A stretch of 64,000 bases of DNA from an uncultured Selenomonadales bacterium (GTDB taxonomy: Bacteria > Bacillota > Negativicutes > Acidaminococcales > Acidaminococcaceae), in assembly GCA_900315345.1 (NCBI GenBank), contig OMYP01000003.1, forward strand, positions 62,001 through 126,000, written 5' to 3'. The notes below the pieces were generated by a model. That model saw only the letters and a program-made list of their open reading frames with translations. It was not told where the DNA came from and made no database searches. Position numbers and translations under genes: made by a program. Numbering within the stretch: position 1 is the stretch's first letter; every line of letters begins with the position of its first letter. Below are positions 52,703-61,749 of the stretch, piece after piece.

Positions 52703-52792
52703 TGCCCCACAGTATGATATAATAATTATAATAATAAATGTATATTTTCCATCAGTGAAATACAGGTTTTGTTGAAAATGGGAAGCTGTATC

Positions 52793-53589
52793 ATGTTAAA
52801 AAAATCATCGGTATCGTACTGGTCGTAATCGGTGCAGGCCTCGGTTTTTTACTGTTCCGGGACGACGGAGACAAAGTGAAAGCGTCCATGATGAAAGATG
52901 CGGTATATGTAGAAAACGGGAAAGTCCTGCCGGCTAACGAGGGCAAGGTGGTTATCGTACCCGGCAAGCCCGTAATGCTGGAGCGGGCAGTAGACAAAGA
53001 CCTGAATCTGGCTTTTAATACGCCTTTTATCAAACGCCATCTGCAAATTTATAAAAACGTGGGAAGCGCCAGCGAGAGAAAAATGCGCTGGACTACTCCT
53101 ACCTCTGTCAAACGGGGCAATGTAAAAATTTCCAATAACACAAACTTTTACGGAAGCCTTAAGATCGGTGATTTTATCATTGGCGGCACTTTCCTTGCCA
53201 ATTTGGGAACCAGCCCCTTTACTAACTTTTCCGAATCGGCGGCCCGCCGCCTGGGTTTCAAAATACAGAACGACGCCGGGAACCAGTATCTGACGGAAGC
53301 CCTGGTTAAAGACCTGGACAGTTTTACGTATGAAGGACGGATCCGCATCCGTTACGATTATCTTGACATGAACAAAGTGGGGGAGAAAACCTTTGTGGGT
53401 ATCCAGAAAGGAAACAGGCTGCTCTTTAAAGACGATACCTTTACCGGTGAAATCCATGACGGCATCCTTGTTAAGGACAGGGTATTACAAAACAGCGGCA
53501 GCAACTCTACCGCGGGAAATATTTTCGGATATTTCTGCTGCGCCCTTATGATAGCAGGAGGCGCATATCTCGTTGTAAGATCGGATTAA
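52793..53589 (+). pseudogene. TMEM43-like membrane protein with apparent frameshift in an A7 run
   Basis: ATG at 52793 opens MLKK but the frame stops after 11 codons. Shifting by one base at the seven-A run (52798-52804) instead gives a continuous membrane anchor, KIIGIVLVVIGAGLGFLLF, joined to a 237-codon body open to 53589. The body, which could restart at GTG 52876 behind GGAG, has ENGKVLPANEGKVVIV, a MLERAVDKDL strand, KIGDFIIGGTFLANL and a C-terminal membrane segment (IFGYFCCALMIAGGAYLVV), resembling TMEM43-type proteins. Whether this is a true mutation, slippage control, or a sequencing error cannot be decided here. Confidence 0.6.
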
Positions 53590-53674
53590 CGGGACTTAAA
53601 AAACCGCGGATTCATTCATCGACACGCTTATCTGTTTTTTTTGCGGATGACTTCGTTACTGTCTCAGTCAAGGC

Positions 53675-53717
53675 ATAAGCGACCGTTAAGGCGCTGAAGC
53701 GCCAAGCGTCTGCTTAT
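53675..53717. repeat. Short palindromic element
   Basis: ATAAGC...GCTTAT flank GACCGTT/AAGCGTC (imperfect) and a perfect GGCGCT/AGCGCC around a GA loop. No T run follows, and flanking bases (CTGTCTCAG and CGACACAGC) continue the symmetry weakly. It is the only notable structure in the 218-bp gap 53590-53807. Confidence 0.6.
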
Positions 53718-53807
53718 CGACACAGCACAGCTTACGATTTAAATGAACTTTAATCAGCCATAACTGTAAATATTTTGATTTGAAATTTTGGAAAGGGGCG
53801 AGACGCC

Positions 53808-55484
53808 ATGGATGAAAACCGAAAGAAAAAGAATCCCCTTCGTATTTTCTGCAAGAACTGCGGCGCTCCCGCAGGCTTTGACATTATCCGGCAGACTTAC
53901 AGCTGTCCTAACTGCGGGCAGGTTTCCGGCATCCAGGAAGTGGAACGGAGGATGAGCCAGTGGCGATCCCTGAACAAAAAAAATCTTAAAGCCCATTCCG
54001 CTGGTCAGACTTTGGAAGAACATTCCTGTCCCACCTGCGGGGCCCAGGTTGTTTTCAAAGCAGGAGAGGCCTCCGGTACCTGCGACTTCTGCGGCAGCAA
54101 GCTGATCCGGAAAGACCTGATCAGACCGGAACAAATGCCGGAACTGATCATTCCTTTCTTCATCACGCCGGAAGAAGCCAAAAAGCGGATGCTGGAGTGG
54201 GCCCATGAAAATGAAAAAACGCCGGAAGGCCAGGCTGTCCTTTCCAACATGGATAAATTCAAAGGCTACTACCTGCCTTACCAGCTGGCCCGGGGACCTG
54301 TATGCGCCAGTGTGTTCCGGGACGAAACCGACCGTAAATATTACTGCGACGGGTATCTGGACGGCACGGCTGTCAATACCTCCAAACAGTTGGACAACCT
54401 TACGCTAAACGCCATGGAGCCCTTCGACTGGTCGGAAGCCCGACCCTTTGAATACGGGTATATCGCCGGACAGAATGTAAAGCTGTCCGATATTTCCGAT
54501 GCCCAGACGGAAAAACGGATCCTGGAGGAAGTGGAAGAAGATTTCCTGCCGGAAGTGGAGCGGGTCATGCAGACCAGCGGCGTAGACATCCGGTTACAAT
54601 CCGGCAACCTGCTGACCATGCCCGTACTGCTGCCTGTTTATTTTATCAAAACAAAAAATCTCACCGCTGCCATGAACGGGCAGACGGGACGCATCGCCGT
54701 TTCCACCGGCCGGGAGAAAAAATCCCGTCCCTGGATTTTGCAGTGGTTTCTGTACACTCTCGGCACCTTCCTCCTGTTAACATTTATTTTCGGGAATGCA
54801 TGGATGGGCCTGTTTATCACTTCCGTACCCTTTATCGTTTACGGAGTTTTATTTTCACAACGGAGCGGCCAGCTGGTGCGTCCCATTGTCTTAAAAACGG
54901 AGGCGGCCAAAGCGGAGCGCAAAGGCAACGACCTTTCCATAGAGGAAGGGGAAGAAGTTCTGGAAAATCCCTACGATAACACGCCGGTCTTCCGGGAACG
55001 GAACGACGAAGGCCAGCTTGTGCCGGTGCACCTGCGTTTTTATCCTTTGGGCCGCATGATTTCCATTTTCATAAATACGTTTGTTACCGTTTTTTTGCCC
55101 GCCATCATTGCTGCCTTTTTACGTTGGGCAACCATGAAAGAAGGGGAAAAGTTTTTGGATGGCTTTGCGCCCCAGTACGGCGGCGCCTGGTACTGTATCG
55201 CCTTCATCATTGCTCTGTTGTACCTGTCCAAAGGCCTTCGCATGGACGCTTTTGATCATCCTTACATTTATGAAATTCTGGAAAACGGCAAAGAAAAATT
55301 GGTAGGCGACAGCGATTCCCGTAAACTTACCGTACTTTCCATGTTCGGCATAGGGGTAAAAGACAAAAACGGAGAAAGTTGGGGACTGATTAAGACCCTG
55401 CGGATGATGGGCAGCGAAGGCCTGCTTTTTGCCGGCTTATTTCTGTTCATTTTGCTGGGCAGCGTGGCGGCGATTATCGGTTAA
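53808..55484 (+). CDS. Zinc-ribbon membrane protein, unknown function
   Basis: A 558-residue protein with two N-terminal zinc-ribbon units: CKNCG/CPNCG (about 15-37) and CPTCG/CDFCG (about 74-97). A soluble domain follows, then hydrophobic segments near 310-350, 425-450, 460-480 and 535-555, with an acidic linker (EEGEEVLENPYDN) between. Related zinc-ribbon membrane proteins are sometimes mis-annotated as PriA fragments because of the ribbon; nothing here is helicase-like. GAAAGGGG precedes ATG at 53808. Its neighbours also carry zinc ribbons, which suggests a shared envelope process, unproven. Confidence 0.75.
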   Translation: MDENRKKKNPLRIFCKNCGAPAGFDIIRQTYSCPNCGQVSGIQEVERRMSQWRSLNKKNLKAHSAGQTLEEHSCPTCGAQVVFKAGEASGTCDFCGSKLIRKDLIRPEQMPELIIPFFITPEEAKKRMLEWAHENEKTPEGQAVLSNMDKFKGYYLPYQLARGPVCASVFRDETDRKYYCDGYLDGTAVNTSKQLDNLTLNAMEPFDWSEARPFEYGYIAGQNVKLSDISDAQTEKRILEEVEEDFLPEVERVMQTSGVDIRLQSGNLLTMPVLLPVYFIKTKNLTAAMNGQTGRIAVSTGREKKSRPWILQWFLYTLGTFLLLTFIFGNAWMGLFITSVPFIVYGVLFSQRSGQLVRPIVLKTEAAKAERKGNDLSIEEGEEVLENPYDNTPVFRERNDEGQLVPVHLRFYPLGRMISIFINTFVTVFLPAIIAAFLRWATMKEGEKFLDGFAPQYGGAWYCIAFIIALLYLSKGLRMDAFDHPYIYEILENGKEKLVGDSDSRKLTVLSMFGIGVKDKNGESWGLIKTLRMMGSEGLLFAGLFLFILLGSVAAIIG

Positions 55485-55583
55485 AAGCGGTAAACAATTT
55501 TTTACCATTCTGTCAAAACATACCTGCCATAGTTTCCTTAACACCGTAAATAATGATCTGTTATTGAAAAAGGAGTTTGCACG

Positions 55584-56723
55584 ATGAATTCTTTACGAAA
55601 AACAATAACTGCATTTACACTGTGTACAGTACTGCTGTGCCTTTTCTCTTTCCCCTCCTTTGCGGAAGTGCGCCGCGTGCCTGCCGATGCGATAGTCGAA
55701 CAGGGACTTACGGCCATGACGGTAGACGCAGAAGGGGCGGAAGATTTCCGTTACGCAGGCCAGAAAGATAAGATGCATACCTATGTGGGAAAAATCAAAC
55801 CGGAAAGCAAACTGAAATTAGTGATCCGGGGCTCCCTTAAAAATGAAAAAGAACTGCCCATTACCGGCCGTTCCCTATTGGTACGCATGCAGGTGGTTGC
55901 CAAAAAAGGAGATACGGTCCTTAAGACGCAAAACTTCCGTAAAGAAAATGTGAGCAACCTGTACCTGAACTACACGGTACCCAAAGACGCGGATACACTG
56001 GAGGTCATCGAAAGTTTTGTACTGACCAACAAAAGCCAGGAAAGCAAATTCAACCAGAAGGTCACCACCCTCAACAAACTGATCCTGTCCACGAAGGATG
56101 AAGTTCTGGCAGCCGCTTTGGGAAACCAGGGAAAGAATAACGATCCGGAAAACAAGGACAAATCTGACCCGAACGATAAAAAAGAAAAAGGCGACAAAAA
56201 AGACCCCATCAATGCAGAGAAGAATACAGGCAGCGCCGATAAAAATAAAAGTAACGGAAACAGCGGAAAGGAACCCGAAATAAATCCGGAGGCAGAAGCA
56301 AACCAGCGTCTCACGCGCATTGTGTCCGGCAGCGCGTTTCTCATTTTGCTGGCAGCCGTAGGGGGCCATTTCTTCCTGAAGAACCGGAAGAGCAACCAGA
56401 TCGCAGCGGAAAGAAAAGAGCGTAAGGAACGGCTGCGGCTGCAGGCCATTGAACGGCAGAAACAGCTTCCGCAAAACAATGTAACGGAAGAAGCGGATCC
56501 ATACGGCCTGCAGGAAGAATTGCCGGAAGAGACGCCATCAGCAGATGGGCCCCAACAGGAAACGTTGCCTCAGGATGACCAGCAAAATATTCCCCAGGCA
56601 GGCGGGTTGAACCCGGCAACAGCGGCTGCAACCGAAACGCCGGAGCCACGTTTCTGCCAGAACTGCGGCGCGCCCCTGAAACCCAACAGCCGGTTCTGCG
56701 AAAACTGCGGCAACAAAGTTTGA
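55584..56723 (+). CDS. Exported single-span membrane protein with cytosolic-type C-terminal zinc ribbon
   Basis: A 379-residue protein: signal peptide ending SFAEV (cleavage near residue 28), a beta-rich domain (about 30-175), a Lys/Asp/Asn-rich linker (190-240), one membrane segment (about 247-265, SAFLILLAAVGGHFFL), a charged region, and a C-terminal zinc ribbon CQNCG...CENCG. The layout implies a periplasmic sensor or structural domain joined to a cytosolic ribbon. AAGGAG lies 8 nt before ATG. No family is recognised. Confidence 0.75.
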   Translation: MNSLRKTITAFTLCTVLLCLFSFPSFAEVRRVPADAIVEQGLTAMTVDAEGAEDFRYAGQKDKMHTYVGKIKPESKLKLVIRGSLKNEKELPITGRSLLVRMQVVAKKGDTVLKTQNFRKENVSNLYLNYTVPKDADTLEVIESFVLTNKSQESKFNQKVTTLNKLILSTKDEVLAAALGNQGKNNDPENKDKSDPNDKKEKGDKKDPINAEKNTGSADKNKSNGNSGKEPEINPEAEANQRLTRIVSGSAFLILLAAVGGHFFLKNRKSNQIAAERKERKERLRLQAIERQKQLPQNNVTEEADPYGLQEELPEETPSADGPQQETLPQDDQQNIPQAGGLNPATAAATETPEPRFCQNCGAPLKPNSRFCENCGNKV

Positions 56724-56867
56724 ATAAATTTTTTTGACAAAACTCTATATAGTTAGCGATGCAAATAATTACGAAAAAATAAATTTTTACAAAATGCAAA
56801 ATGTTTTTCTGTAACGCAAAATGCAAAGAGTAAAGTTGCTAATTTAACCACGAGGAGGGCGTACGTC

Positions 56868-57761
56868 ATGAAAAAAATGTCACAGCTCCTGTTGGCCGTT
56901 TTATGTATTGCTTTTTATGTGTTCGCTGGAACAAAACCGGCAACCGCCGCCCCTGCCATCAGCAGGGAGACCTATCAGAACAGACAGGCCCAGGCTTCCG
57001 GTGATATAAAGCAATGGCCCATTGCCCAAATGTACCATAATAACGGGGAAGAATGGCCGCCGGTCCCGGGAAAATACGTACGGACAAATGCAAACGGACT
57101 GGTAAATGCCTATATAAACCTGACCCTGCTGCCGGACCAGTGGCCGGTGATCAACCTCCATGCCTGCGACTATGACGGCCCCAACAATGAACATGGATGG
57201 GAAGCCCTGGATACCAATCCCGGCGTCTGGCTGGGAGGAACCATTACGCCTGCCCAGATGGGTCTGGCGCCCCGTTTCGTCATCGGCGGAAAGACCGTCG
57301 GCATGTACCGGGGCAACGGCGTCCGGGAAGCACTTAGCTATGAGACAATTTCCAGACTGTTGGGCAGCGTTACGTCCTTAAAGGACAGAATCATTATTGA
57401 TTTCCGGGGCGAAAACCCCAAAGGTCTTCCGGATATCCGGGGCGAATATGTACTGAGCAAAAATGACCGGCCTTTTGCCGACGAATATTCTGTTTACGCT
57501 ATGCTGGAATTTTTGCCTCGAAATGAAACAAAAACCGATTTTTTTGATAAAACCCTGCAGATTAAACCGGAAGCTTTAACAGGCAGCAACGCAGCCCCAT
57601 ACCGTCATTGGATCGGTGACTTCGGTTACGCTGTAAAAGTTTACCAGAACGGGTCGCTGCTCCGCACGTTTATTGTGCCGAAAGATTTAAGCGCCGTGTA
57701 CCGTTTTGACAGCAACGGAAACAACGTTATGATCTACAACATCGACGGAAGCAAGGGATAA
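56868..57761 (+). CDS. Secreted hypothetical protein, paralogue of the next gene
   Basis: A 297-residue protein with a signal peptide (KKMSQLLLAVLCIAFYVFAG, cleavage near ATAA). The mature part contains GKYVRTNANGLVNAYINL and ends with a FIVPKDLSAVYRF strand and MIYNIDGSKG. The downstream product shares G-x-Y-x-R-x-NANG near its start and an xFxV-x2-DxxxxYR...xIYN ending, so the two are tandem paralogues. GAGGAGGG precedes ATG. Probably periplasmic or surface-associated; function unknown. Confidence 0.75.
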   Translation: MKKMSQLLLAVLCIAFYVFAGTKPATAAPAISRETYQNRQAQASGDIKQWPIAQMYHNNGEEWPPVPGKYVRTNANGLVNAYINLTLLPDQWPVINLHACDYDGPNNEHGWEALDTNPGVWLGGTITPAQMGLAPRFVIGGKTVGMYRGNGVREALSYETISRLLGSVTSLKDRIIIDFRGENPKGLPDIRGEYVLSKNDRPFADEYSVYAMLEFLPRNETKTDFFDKTLQIKPEALTGSNAAPYRHWIGDFGYAVKVYQNGSLLRTFIVPKDLSAVYRFDSNGNNVMIYNIDGSKG

Positions 57762-57798
57762 GTTTGTAACAGAAAACCACAAAGGGAGGGAACCCGAA

Positions 57799-58596
57799 AT
57801 GAAAAAAGTCTGGCAAATTCTTTTATGCGCAAGTCTTTTTATGACAATGATTTTCAGCAGCATGTCGGCCTTTGCAGAACCGAAAGCCATTGATGACTGG
57901 CAGCCTGCGGAAGGCCTGTATTTGCGTAAAAACGCCAACGGCATTCCCAACGGGCGGATCGATGTCATTATCATAAAAGATTTCTATATGAATCCGTCCG
58001 TTCTTGTGGGCGTGGAAAGCCGCAACTATACCGGCAACAGTCACGAAGGATCGGACATGGCCCCGCGGATTTATATAGCCGGTACCATGGATGCTTCCCA
58101 GGTCGTGCTGACTAAGGGTTACAGCGACAAGCGGAACCCCGCGCCGGATCCCCGGATACTTCCGCCTATGACCTGCGTGGTATATAACGCAACGGTCAAT
58201 AATAAATCCATTACATTAACGCCACAGTATTTTGACGGGGCGAAGACCAAAGCCATGCGAACCGATCCGGACCTGGCGGGGACTTATGTATGGCAAGGCG
58301 ATTATGCTTCGCCTTCTGCCTTTATGGCCATGGCCTGGGTGCGTCAGCAGAATCCGCAGCTGACCGGACTGGAACCGGGGGTGGATTACCGTTTTGAAGA
58401 TAATTTTGTAGGAGACGGCATAGAGAAAAATTATCCCGGCATCGGCGCTATCAAACCGTCTTATGAATTAAAAGCTTATGACGGCAACAGGTTGATTATG
58501 GCTTTTCTGGTAAGCCAGGATTTCAAACAGATTTACAGAATTAAACCCGATGGCGATGCGCTGCTGATCTACAACAGCGAAGGCGGGGTAGGGTGA
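57799..58596 (+). CDS. Secreted hypothetical protein, paralogue of the preceding gene
   Basis: A 265-residue protein with signal peptide (KKVWQILLCASLFMTMIFS, cleavage at AFA). The mature start GLYLRKNANGIPNGRIDVI and the end FLVSQDFKQIYRI...LLIYNSEGG match the preceding product; the middle is diverged and contains proline-rich ADPRILPPMT-like sequence (here PAPDPRILPPMT). GGGAGGG precedes ATG. The 37-nt gap suggests one transcript. Confidence 0.75.
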   Translation: MKKVWQILLCASLFMTMIFSSMSAFAEPKAIDDWQPAEGLYLRKNANGIPNGRIDVIIIKDFYMNPSVLVGVESRNYTGNSHEGSDMAPRIYIAGTMDASQVVLTKGYSDKRNPAPDPRILPPMTCVVYNATVNNKSITLTPQYFDGAKTKAMRTDPDLAGTYVWQGDYASPSAFMAMAWVRQQNPQLTGLEPGVDYRFEDNFVGDGIEKNYPGIGAIKPSYELKAYDGNRLIMAFLVSQDFKQIYRIKPDGDALLIYNSEGGVG

Positions 58597-58684
58597 ATGA
58601 ATTATTAAGGTTTCGGCAGGCAAGCCTGCGACTTTCTTCTGTAACAAAATAAATAAATGAAATTTACCGACGAGGAGGGAAAAA

Positions 58685-59671
58685 ATGAAGACAAAAAAAT
58701 TATTTGCACTTACAATCGCCCTGGCGGCAGCGCTCAGCCTTACAGGATGCGGCGGAGGAGGCGGTGAAAAGAAAGCCGAGCTTCCTAAAAAATCCGTACC
58801 TCCGATTGTGGAAATGGTACAAAAAGAAGGCGTCGAGCTCAAAAATCAAAATGTCAGCATCAAAGCCCTCAAGCTGGAGAGCGATGTGAAAGCATTGTCC
58901 ACCGGCGCCTACATGCCCCAGATGTGTTATATGGACGGCGCGTTCTACGCCATTGCAAAAAATAAAGATATGATGAAGCTCGTTCTCAAAGATAAAAAGC
59001 TTGTGGTTGGCCAGCCCTCCCTGGCAAAGAACGTCAGCTTCCTCACCGGCGTTGCAGGGGACCGCTTATTCTTCCGCCAGCAAGCGCAAGGCAAGATCCG
59101 CACCCACGGGCTGGAAAAAGACAAGGACATCGGAGAGATTTACGCCAATTTAGGTTATTTGACGCCTACCACCGATAAAAACAACGCGCTTACCTGGACG
59201 AACAGCGGCGCTTTCCTAAAAACACAGGCTAAATCGGATGGAACTTTCCCTGTGCCCAATGTGAAACAGGCAGGCGGATACCTGCCTCAGAACGATCCCT
59301 ATATCACCTGCGGCTGGTTCAGCGTACACGGCAACCGCGCTCTGGTCAAAGGAAGCCTTAAGAGCGATGCCCCCAACACCATATATATTCGCGAGCACGA
59401 ACTGGATATGCGCCAGATCAAAGCCTATGGTCCCAACAAAGATTTTAATTTCGGCAGCTTTTACCTGACGGACGACTATATGGTGCATGCTCGTTCGAAC
59501 AGCAAAGGTCTGGACATTTATTCCCGCAAGGATGCTAAGCTCTTGGCGAATTTCACGCCTAAGGAATTAGGCATTAACTCCACCTATGGCTGCCAGATTG
59601 ACGGAAACACCATCGCACTGCTGGACCACTGGACCGGCAATCCTAAACTCGTGTTGATTGCGTTCAAATGA
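58685..59671 (+). CDS. Lipoprotein of unknown function
   Basis: A 328-residue protein with a lipoprotein signal peptide: KKLFALTIALAAALSLTGC with lipobox LTGC (Cys22) followed by a Gly run. Beyond Cys the mature protein shows repeated short beta-type segments (LSTGAYMPQMCYMDGAFYAI, GNRALVKGSL, YLTDDYMVHARS), a pattern compatible with a beta-propeller-like fold, which is only a guess. GAGGAGGG precedes ATG. It belongs to the same envelope run. Confidence 0.8.
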   Translation: MKTKKLFALTIALAAALSLTGCGGGGGEKKAELPKKSVPPIVEMVQKEGVELKNQNVSIKALKLESDVKALSTGAYMPQMCYMDGAFYAIAKNKDMMKLVLKDKKLVVGQPSLAKNVSFLTGVAGDRLFFRQQAQGKIRTHGLEKDKDIGEIYANLGYLTPTTDKNNALTWTNSGAFLKTQAKSDGTFPVPNVKQAGGYLPQNDPYITCGWFSVHGNRALVKGSLKSDAPNTIYIREHELDMRQIKAYGPNKDFNFGSFYLTDDYMVHARSNSKGLDIYSRKDAKLLANFTPKELGINSTYGCQIDGNTIALLDHWTGNPKLVLIAFK

Positions 59672-59822
59672 CGACAACCAAGCTATCAGTAATTACACTG
59701 GTAAGCGACTGATCCATTATCATTTTTATGGCAAATAGAAATACAGAGAACTGTTTTGGGCAGGAAGAGACATAATGAGCCATTGCACGCTTAAGCTGAA
59801 ATTGTAATGGGGGGTGTTTTTC

Positions 59823-60935
59823 ATGGGATTTTTCAGCAATTTATTCGGAAGCAAGAAAGAAGAAAAGAAACCGGAAGAAAAACGGATCTGCCCGGTCTGC
59901 GGTAACAACTTTACCGGCAGAGGCATGGATGTTCACGACGGCGTCATCTGCCTGGACTGCTGGGAACTGGTGATGGATGACTTTGAGATGGGCAGAATGG
60001 ACGACGACAAAGAATTGTACATTGCCCCCATCAAAGCAGCCGTACTTGCCAAAAAAGGAGAACTGGCCGCAGACAAAGCAGCCAAAGCGAAAAAGCCGGA
60101 AGCCTGCCCCATCTGCGGCGGCAAAATGCCCGGCTTCCTGACGCCGGAAGTGAAAGACGGCTACATCTGCGACGAATGTTTCAGCAAATTTAACCGGTTG
60201 GAAGAAGACGGCGAAACCGACAAAGCCCTGGAAGATTATACACTGAAAGAACTTTCCACCCTGATTGCCCGTGCTGATAAACAAGCCGCAGCAAACGAAC
60301 AACGGAAGGAACAGGACGCCTGTCCCGTCTGCGGAGCCAACGTGTCTGAAAAATCAACCGGCTCCCTGTGGGGCGACATCAAACGGTCTGTTAATGAAGA
60401 AATTCCGACTTTCGTTGTGCTGAAGGACAACCAGAAAATCTGCACCGGGTGCGCGGAAAAAGTCCGCCTCCTGTATCCCATCCAGTATGCGCGAAAATAT
60501 GTTGGAGACGGTGAATATGAAGGGGTGCATATTGACACGCTGAACAATATTACTCTGGCAGAATTCCACAAAGCCCTGGAAGAGGTAAAGGTTAAACATC
60601 AGCAGCTTGAGGAACAGTATGGCGGTTGCGAAGGAGTTATCTCTGTTGGCAGCGTGGCCAGGGATTTTGTTAATGCACGGACCAACCCCAATAAAAAAGA
60701 ATATTGCATCCGGGGTAAAATCCTGTTTGGCAAAATTTCCACAGGCGACCTGATCCATGCGGGCAGGGACGGTTCCGGCAGCGCCATGCGGATCGAACGG
60801 TTGCAGCAGACTACCGGCTTTGAAGAATACTCCGGAAAAAAGGTAGACAGCGTCGGGGAAGGATATCATGCGATCGTAACTGTGTCAGAAGATACTTCCT
60901 GCATTTATCCGGGCGACACCCTGATCGTCGTGTAA
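59823..60935 (+). CDS. DUF4428-like multi-zinc-ribbon protein
   Basis: A 370-residue cytosolic protein with three zinc-binding units: CPVCG...CLDCW (about 23-52), CPICG...CDECF (about 94-119), and CPVCG...CTGCA (about 165-213). The DUF4428-type first ribbon includes RICPVCGNNF and DGVICLDCW. The C-terminal 130 residues form a beta-rich domain ending YPGDTLIVV. ATG at 59823 is preferred over GTG 59814 because GGGGGGTG lies just upstream. A decayed relative of its C-terminal end follows at 61018. Confidence 0.75.
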   Translation: MGFFSNLFGSKKEEKKPEEKRICPVCGNNFTGRGMDVHDGVICLDCWELVMDDFEMGRMDDDKELYIAPIKAAVLAKKGELAADKAAKAKKPEACPICGGKMPGFLTPEVKDGYICDECFSKFNRLEEDGETDKALEDYTLKELSTLIARADKQAAANEQRKEQDACPVCGANVSEKSTGSLWGDIKRSVNEEIPTFVVLKDNQKICTGCAEKVRLLYPIQYARKYVGDGEYEGVHIDTLNNITLAEFHKALEEVKVKHQQLEEQYGGCEGVISVGSVARDFVNARTNPNKKEYCIRGKILFGKISTGDLIHAGRDGSGSAMRIERLQQTTGFEEYSGKKVDSVGEGYHAIVTVSEDTSCIYPGDTLIVV

Positions 60936-61017
60936 TCGAGACATCCTGAAGGGTTACATTTAATTCACTAATGCCGTAAACCATCTGCAGCAAAAGGGAG
61001 GGCAGTAAGGGTAATAA

Positions 61018-61140
61018 AAAGAACGCAGCTTTATTTTTGCCTGGCAGCTTGACGGAACGGCACGGGAAGGATATCCTTTCCAGTTCGCATTCACCAACAA
61101 GAATCTGCCTGTAGAGGCCGGGGACCTGATCGTAAAATAA
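61018..61140 (+). pseudogene. Remnant of a C-terminal domain related to the preceding protein
   Basis: An open stretch of 40 codons without a start encodes a segment ending AREGYPFQFAFTNKNLPV then EAGDLIVK. It parallels the preceding product's GEGYHAIVTVSE... YPGDTLIVV ending in spacing and pattern. The likeliest origin is a deleted paralogue or a partial tandem duplication. The rest of 60936-61210 shows no gene. Confidence 0.5.
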
Positions 61141-61210
61141 TACGGCTGCGTCACAGGCTTAAGGAAACTGAATGAATGCGCTTTTATAATAAAGCGGGGA
61201 GGACACGATT

Positions 61211-61711
61211 ATGAAACGGATTATCTTATTTTTAATTACAGTATTGACCCTCGCCTTTGCCGCCACCGGCTTCGCCCACACAATGCCGGAATCCGAACTT
61301 TTCCTGCGAGGCGTGGGGCCCGGCAAAACCCTGGAACAGGCAAAGATTGCTTTCGGAGAGCCTGCCGACAGGCAAATTTTTAAAGGCGACGGCATACGGG
61401 CAGTGACCTATGTTTACAGCCCCCTGTTCGAAATTATTGCAAGAACCGGCGCCGACGATGCTACGCCGGAAGAAAAATTAAAAATAGTCGGCTATTCCAT
61501 AAAAGACAAAAACATAACCACCCCCTCCGGTTTCTGCGTGGGCGCGCCCTACCAGAACGTACAAAATAAATTCGGCGCCGGAGAAAAATTTACCGAATAT
61601 GACGGACGAATCGGTTATATTTACAGTTTTAATAACGGCCTTACCACGCTGACGTTTTATGTTGACGGAAATAACGCCATCACGGAAATATACCTTGGCA
61701 CCGAATTTTAA
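61211..61711 (+). CDS. Secreted hypothetical protein
   Basis: A 166-residue protein with signal peptide (KRIILFLITVLTLAFAATGF, cleavage near AFA or FAH). The mature part has GVGPGKTLEQAKIAFGEP and GVGAPYQNVQNKFG-like (CVGAPYQNVQNKFGAGE) segments, two related Gly-x-Pro helix motifs typical of small periplasmic sensor or SmpA/BamE-like folds, though membership is unproven. GGGGAGGAC precedes ATG. Confidence 0.7.
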   Translation: MKRIILFLITVLTLAFAATGFAHTMPESELFLRGVGPGKTLEQAKIAFGEPADRQIFKGDGIRAVTYVYSPLFEIIARTGADDATPEEKLKIVGYSIKDKNITTPSGFCVGAPYQNVQNKFGAGEKFTEYDGRIGYIYSFNNGLTTLTFYVDGNNAITEIYLGTEF

Positions 61712-61749
61712 CGATTCGTTACCAATTTTAAAGAGGGACGGTGATACGG

